From Acidobacteriota bacterium (GTDB lineage Bacteria > Acidobacteriota > Holophagae > Thermotomaculales > Thermotomaculaceae), in assembly GCA_015487755.1 (NCBI GenBank), contig WFPG01000144.1, positions 1 through 9,540 on the forward strand: DNA of 9,540 nucleotides, written 5' to 3'. A program made the translations under genes and the position numbers. Positions 6,326 to 9,540 of this stretch are shown piece by piece. The notes below the pieces were generated by a model that made no database searches, was not told the DNA's origin, and was given only the letters and a program-made list of their open reading frames with translations. Positions within the stretch are counted from its first letter, which is position 1, and every line of letters starts with the position of its first letter.

Positions 6326-8434
6326 TTATTCCCCCTTTTTTAAAGTGTTTGAGCGAAGAATCTTAATCCCTACCCTTTTAAATTTGACAATGGCTTTGTT
6401 TCCTCCGTCAAGCACATTCATAATAGTGCCCTCTCCATACCTTGAATGGATTACGCTATCCCCTTTTGAAAAGGTAGTATCGCTTTCAGGGAAAAAGTTC
6501 TCTTGTTTTGAAGAATAAGATGCAGAAGAAAAATCAGGTGTCGCAAACGGGGAAAAACCGTAAACTTCAAACTTTTCAAGCGGAATTTCTTTTAAAAACC
6601 TTGAAGGGTTTCTCTTTTCAAAATACCTTTCTCCAAACCCCCTTGAGCGGGAAAATGAGAGAAACAAGTTTGTCTTAGCCCTTGTAATTGCAACATAAAT
6701 AAGCCTTCTCTCCTCTTCAAGCCCTTCGTCAGTTGAGAAACTCTGGGCGGTGGGGAAAACCCCCTCTTCAAGCCCAACAATAAAAACATTGTTAAACTCA
6801 AGCCCCTTGGCGGCATGTATTGTCATTAAATTAACCGCATCTTTTGTAATCTCATCCGTATCTGAAGCAAGGGAAATTGAATCAAGAAACTCATTTAAAG
6901 AAGGGTTTTCAGCCCTTTGCAGGTACTCTTTTATAATATTTCTAAACTCGTATAGGTTTTCAATCCTTGATTCAAGTTCATGGCCGAAATACTCGGTTTT
7001 CAAAAATTCAATATAATCAATCTCCTTTAAAAGCAAGTCAAAAAAATCATTGTCAAACTTTGCAGATTTTAAAGAATCAATGGTTTTTTTAAACGACTTA
7101 AAAACCTTAAATTTAGGAAATTTTTCGGGGATTAAGTCAATTGCAAGGTAGAGAGATTGGGAATACTCCCCTAACTTTTCAAGGGTTTTGTCCCCGATTC
7201 CCCGTTTGGGAAGGTTGATAACCCTTTTAAAGGAGACATTATCGTAAGGGTTGTTTAAAAGCCTCAAATAGGCTAATATGTCCTTTATCTCCCTTCTCTC
7301 ATAAAACCTGATTCCGCCTACCACCCTGTAGGCTATCCCTTTTTTTAAAAGCCAATCCTCAAAGTGCCTTGATAGGTAATTTGCCCTGTATAAAACCGCA
7401 ATTTCGGAAAGGGATTCTCCCCTTTCAATCAATTCCTCTATTCTTTCAGCGACAAATTCAGCCTCTTCTTGAGGGGTTAAAGCACCGAATACAACCATTT
7501 CACCCTTTTCTTCCTTGTCTGAAAACAATTTCTTTTCTATTCTGTTTAAGTTGTTTGAAATTACGGTGTTTGCGACTGTCAGTATTTCCTTTGTTGAGCG
7601 GTAATTTTTCTCAAGTTTTACAATCTTCACATTGTTAAAGTCTTCAATAAACCTTGAAACATTTTTGTACTCAGCCCCTCTCCACCCGTAAATACTCTGG
7701 TCTTCGTCCCCGACAACGCAGAGGTGAACCGAATTAGTAGAAAGCAATTTTATAAGTTCATACTGGATAGTGTTTGTGTCCTGAAACTCGTCAATAAGGA
7801 TAAAGGGGTAACTGGACGCATAGTAGTTTAAGACACTCTCGTTTTCATGAAATAACTTTAATGTGTTAAGCAAGAGGTCATCAAAATCCATTAAATTGTT
7901 TGCTTTTAAATAATGATTGTAATTCTCCAAAATGAGATTTATTAAATCGTCATTCAAATCTTGAGGAAGATTTAATTCCCTGCCGTTTTTGTATGCTGAA
8001 ATTATGCCCTGCACAACCTTGGGTTTTTCCTTTAACCTTAACCTTAAATTCTTTAAAACCTCTTTGATAACCTGCACCGAATCGTATGCATCGCAAACTG
8101 CGAAGTCGTTAGAATAGCCTAAATAGTGGGCTTCCCTTCTTAAAATCCTTAAACAAAATGAGTGAAAGGTTGAAATCTGGCCGAAAAAGTAATTTAAATC
8201 AAGAAGGAATTCAACCCTCTCTTTCATCTCTCCTGCGGCTTTATTTGTAAAGGTTACCGCAAGGATATTCTGTTGAGGGACAAACAACTCCTTAACAAGA
8301 TAGGCGATTTTATACGCTATTACCCTTGTTTTACCGCTTCCTGCCCCTGCGGACACGAGCAGATTGCCGTTGTTAAACAGAACCGCTTCCGCTTGAGAGG
8401 GATTAAGGGTGGAAAGGTCAAACTCTTCACTCAC
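6326..8434 (-). CDS. pcrA: Superfamily 1 DNA helicase, PcrA/UvrD type
   Basis: An ATP-driven 3'-5' DNA translocase/helicase expected in nucleotide excision repair, mismatch repair, replication restart and removal of RecA or stalled RNA polymerase. The 702 residues carry every UvrD-like motif: Q motif LNPSQ (10-14), Walker A AGAGSGKT (29-36, Lys35), motif Ia TFTNKAAGEM (61-70), Walker B IDEFQDT (214-220), motif III GDEDQSIYGWRGA (242-254), motif IV EKNYRST (275-281), motif V TIHAAKGLEF (538-547) and motif VI RRLIYVAITRAK (576-587). The C-terminal GDSVIHSRYGEGTI segment (658-671) through about 695 is the Tudor-like domain that binds RNA polymerase in Bacillus PcrA, which separates it from Rep and nuclease-fused relatives. 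It starts at GTG, the first possible codon after an in-frame TAG. It overlaps the upstream gene by 8 bases (GTGAGTGA) and abuts the zinc-ribbon gene. PcrA versus UvrD is naming only. Confidence 0.96.
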   Translation of the reverse strand: MSEEFDLSTLNPSQAEAVLFNNGNLLVSAGAGSGKTRVIAYKIAYLVKELFVPQQNILAVTFTNKAAGEMKERVEFLLDLNYFFGQISTFHSFCLRILRREAHYLGYSNDFAVCDAYDSVQVIKEVLKNLRLRLKEKPKVVQGIISAYKNGRELNLPQDLNDDLINLILENYNHYLKANNLMDFDDLLLNTLKLFHENESVLNYYASSYPFILIDEFQDTNTIQYELIKLLSTNSVHLCVVGDEDQSIYGWRGAEYKNVSRFIEDFNNVKIVKLEKNYRSTKEILTVANTVISNNLNRIEKKLFSDKEEKGEMVVFGALTPQEEAEFVAERIEELIERGESLSEIAVLYRANYLSRHFEDWLLKKGIAYRVVGGIRFYERREIKDILAYLRLLNNPYDNVSFKRVINLPKRGIGDKTLEKLGEYSQSLYLAIDLIPEKFPKFKVFKSFKKTIDSLKSAKFDNDFFDLLLKEIDYIEFLKTEYFGHELESRIENLYEFRNIIKEYLQRAENPSLNEFLDSISLASDTDEITKDAVNLMTIHAAKGLEFNNVFIVGLEEGVFPTAQSFSTDEGLEEERRLIYVAITRAKTNLFLSFSRSRGFGERYFEKRNPSRFLKEIPLEKFEVYGFSPFATPDFSSASYSSKQENFFPESDTTFSKGDSVIHSRYGEGTIMNVLDGGNKAIVKFKRVGIKILRSNTLKKGE

Positions 8435-8972
8435 CTATTATAATCTCCTTGTTAATGTCATAGTACTTCCACTTTTCGCTTCCGTCATCAAGTTTAACCC
8501 TTTCGTCGGGGAAACCATACTCTTTTAACACATTATAGTAAGGCGAGTCTTTGCCTATTAAATCAAGGACAAGTTTAACATTCTTCCATTGAGGATTGTA
8601 TTTAAAAACCCTGTTTACAACAATATCAATTCCTTTATCAACAAGTTTTGTAATATCCTCAACCTCAGGTTTTTTATACTTTGCATATTGGAAGCCTTCC
8701 CCTACAAAATCCACATAAAACTTATTAAAGTATTTGTCTATATCAACATCTATTCTATACAAACCGTCCTTGCCTGTTTTTGTCTGAACTATTTTAGAAT
8801 CTACCTCAACAAGTTTAAACTTTTTAAAAGAAAACTTAACCTTTTTCATTACCAGAAAAACGGGAGTATCGGCTATAGGGTTACCCTCTTCGTCCATAAT
8901 TGAGCCTTTAATTGTAATTGAAAAAGAATTTAGGGCAAAAAGAAATAACACAAAAAGCAAAAGTTTTTTCAT
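8427..8972 (-). CDS. Exported protein with a carboxypeptidase-regulatory/CnaB-like domain, function unknown
   Basis: I do not recognise a specific family for this 181-residue protein. Residues 1-18 form a clear signal peptide (MKK, a Leu/Phe-rich core, then NSFS) without a lipobox Cys, so it should be soluble in the periplasm or secreted. Residues 20 to about 110 look like a beta-sandwich of the carboxypeptidase regulatory-like type: GSIMDEEGNPIADTPVFL near 23-40, then KTGKDGLYRIDVD (about 65-77), the usual glycine-aspartate turn before a long strand. The last 50 residues, with EYGFPDERV and then GSEKWKYYD, have the look of the glycine-proline turn and Trp-x-Tyr strand of small SmpA/BamE-like modules, a weak resemblance. 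It has a good GGAGG site 7 bases before the ATG, overlaps lolA by ATGA and the helicase gene by 8 bases. Next to lolA, an envelope role is plausible but unproven. Confidence 0.75.
   Translation of the reverse strand: MKKLLLFVLFLFALNSFSITIKGSIMDEEGNPIADTPVFLVMKKVKFSFKKFKLVEVDSKIVQTKTGKDGLYRIDVDIDKYFNKFYVDFVGEGFQYAKYKKPEVEDITKLVDKGIDIVVNRVFKYNPQWKNVKLVLDLIGKDSPYYNVLKEYGFPDERVKLDDGSEKWKYYDINKEIIIGE
8445..8450 (-). promoter_or_regulatory. Ribosome binding site for the GTG start of the helicase
   Basis: On the minus strand AAGGAG lies 10 bases before the GTG at 8434, a rather long spacing. The GTG is the only usable start, because an in-frame TAG (8437-8435) precedes it directly and no ATG or TTG follows before the conserved Q motif. 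Overlap with the stop of the upstream gene suggests translational coupling as well. Confidence 0.6.
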
Positions 8973-9529
8973 TTTACAGCCTCCAATTGAAAGAGAGAAC
9001 TATCAGGTTTATAACCGGGGATATAATTTGAGAATTTATAAACAGTCCTTTGCTCCGTTTCGTCAATAATTTCAAGCATTAAAATTTTATCCTCTTTTTT
9101 GTTTAACCTTACCTTTAACACTGTAAAGGGCATATCTTCTGTTTTTACTTTAGGGATAAGCCTGTAATAATGATTTTCCCCTTCAATCTTTTGAATTAAA
9201 AAATTTTTCTTTAGTTGAGTTCTGTCAAGTAGAAGGGATAAAAAGGGGTTTGTTTTTACTTTTTCATAACTTAAAGTTATTGTTGAATTGTCGTCCTTAT
9301 TTATCTGGTAAATTTTTTTGCAATCTCCAATGGTTATTCTTTTTTCATTTGTTGTGTATTCAAACCTGAATTTGCAACCGTCAACAACAAGAAACCCCTT
9401 GTCTTTAATTTCAGGGAAAAAAGGGCTTTGGGTAGTCTGAACAAAATCAACCTTAAAGGATTTTACATTTAAAAAACTTGAGGGAAATTGCGAAAAAAGA
9501 AGCAGAATAACAAGAAAAGCCTTTGTCAT
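8969..9529 (-). CDS. lolA: LolA-like outer-membrane lipoprotein carrier
   Basis: A periplasmic chaperone that takes lipoproteins from the LolCDE/LolCD transporter and carries them to the outer membrane. The 186 residues start with a signal peptide (MTKAFLVILLLF core, then small polar residues to about 19). They then show the LolA opening FKVDFVQTT (25-33) and FFPEIKDKGFLVVDG (37-51), where the chain lines the lipid-binding half-barrel, followed by FRFEYTTNEKRITIGD (54-69) and the alternating strands of the family. The length is close to E. coli LolA. The usual GxLxxxRPxxFR segment is only loosely kept (GFLVVDGCKFRFEY), so it is a divergent member. The start at 9529 is chosen for the signal peptide; no ribosome binding site is visible in the 11 bases before it, and the frame stays open to the window edge, so coupling to an upstream gene or a slightly earlier start is possible. 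Confidence 0.82.
   Translation of the reverse strand: MTKAFLVILLLFSQFPSSFLNVKSFKVDFVQTTQSPFFPEIKDKGFLVVDGCKFRFEYTTNEKRITIGDCKKIYQINKDDNSTITLSYEKVKTNPFLSLLLDRTQLKKNFLIQKIEGENHYYRLIPKVKTEDMPFTVLKVRLNKKEDKILMLEIIDETEQRTVYKFSNYIPGYKPDSSLFQLEAVK
8980..8984 (-). promoter_or_regulatory. Canonical ribosome binding site of the exported-protein gene
   Basis: GGAGG on the minus strand lies 7 bases before the ATG at 8972, within the last codons of lolA. It is the only perfect GGAGG among the sites in this window, most others being G-runs, and it supports this start over any internal one. Confidence 0.75.
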
Positions 9530-9540
9530 GACATTAAATC
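9526..9540 (-). CDS. Possible last codons of an upstream gene (partial)
   Basis: Reading the minus strand from the window edge, one frame runs GAT TTA ATG TCA TGA (Asp-Leu-Met-Ser-stop), its stop overlapping the lolA ATG as ATGA. Overlaps of this kind occur at two junctions in the plus operon and between lolA and the next gene, so an upstream operon member ending here is likely. Five codons cannot identify it. lolA often follows ftsK in other bacteria, but nothing here shows that. Confidence 0.35.
   Translation of the reverse strand, partial: DLMS

Noticed and set aside
8589..8903. Open reading frame of 104 codons on the plus strand opposite the exported-protein gene
   Set aside because: Antisense to a gene with a signal peptide and strong ribosome binding site; the product is Phe/Ile/Asn-rich without a domain.
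1..9540. Mobile element, CRISPR array, phage genes, toxin-antitoxin or defence system
   Set aside because: All sequence is accounted for by two operons of conserved biosynthetic and housekeeping genes; I saw no transposase, integrase, direct-repeat array or long inverted repeat.

Overview
The window is almost completely coding. It holds two tightly packed, convergent gene clusters from what looks like a Gram-negative bacterium of fairly low GC (by eye around 40%). The Gram-negative call rests on a LolA-type periplasmic carrier. Arginine is mostly encoded by AGG/AGA rather than CGN, a habit common in thermophiles. I cannot place the organism with confidence; an Acidobacteriota-like or other deep-branching Gram-negative lineage would fit, but that is a guess.

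Plus strand, 93-5108: a five-gene operon for phenylalanine and tyrosine, in the order DAHP synthase (aroF), EPSP synthase (aroA), chorismate mutase/prephenate dehydratase (pheA), prephenate dehydrogenase (tyrA) and a HisC-family aminotransferase (hisC). Neighbouring genes overlap by 4, 4 and 10 bases or are 3 bases apart. Together they cover entry into the shikimate pathway, its sixth step, and the whole Phe/Tyr branch after chorismate. Shikimate steps 2-5 and chorismate synthase are not here. The only non-coding DNA of note is the first 92 bases, which hold a strong intrinsic terminator hairpin ending 30 bases before aroF, and a competing hairpin that may or may not make it an attenuator.

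Minus strand, 9529 down to 5101: a second compact operon. In transcription order it has lolA (outer-membrane lipoprotein carrier), an unrecognised exported protein with a carboxypeptidase-regulatory/CnaB-like domain, a PcrA/UvrD superfamily 1 helicase with its C-terminal Tudor-like domain, a 77-residue zinc-ribbon protein, a glyoxalase II-like metallo-beta-lactamase-fold hydrolase, and a PilZ-domain protein. Every junction overlaps (4 or 8 bases) or abuts (TAA directly followed by ATG). A few codons of a further upstream gene may be present at 9526-9540. The genes form no obvious pathway; this looks like a housekeeping cluster.

The two operons meet tail to tail with their last 8 bases shared. 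There is no stretch over 300 bases without a gene. I found no mobile element, CRISPR array, tRNA, rRNA or phage gene, and no clearly novel system. The points worth a second look are the aroF leader, the lack of a feedback domain in the DAHP synthase, non-consensus active-site motifs in AroA and TyrA, the G-run ribosome binding sites, and the two-domain exported protein.
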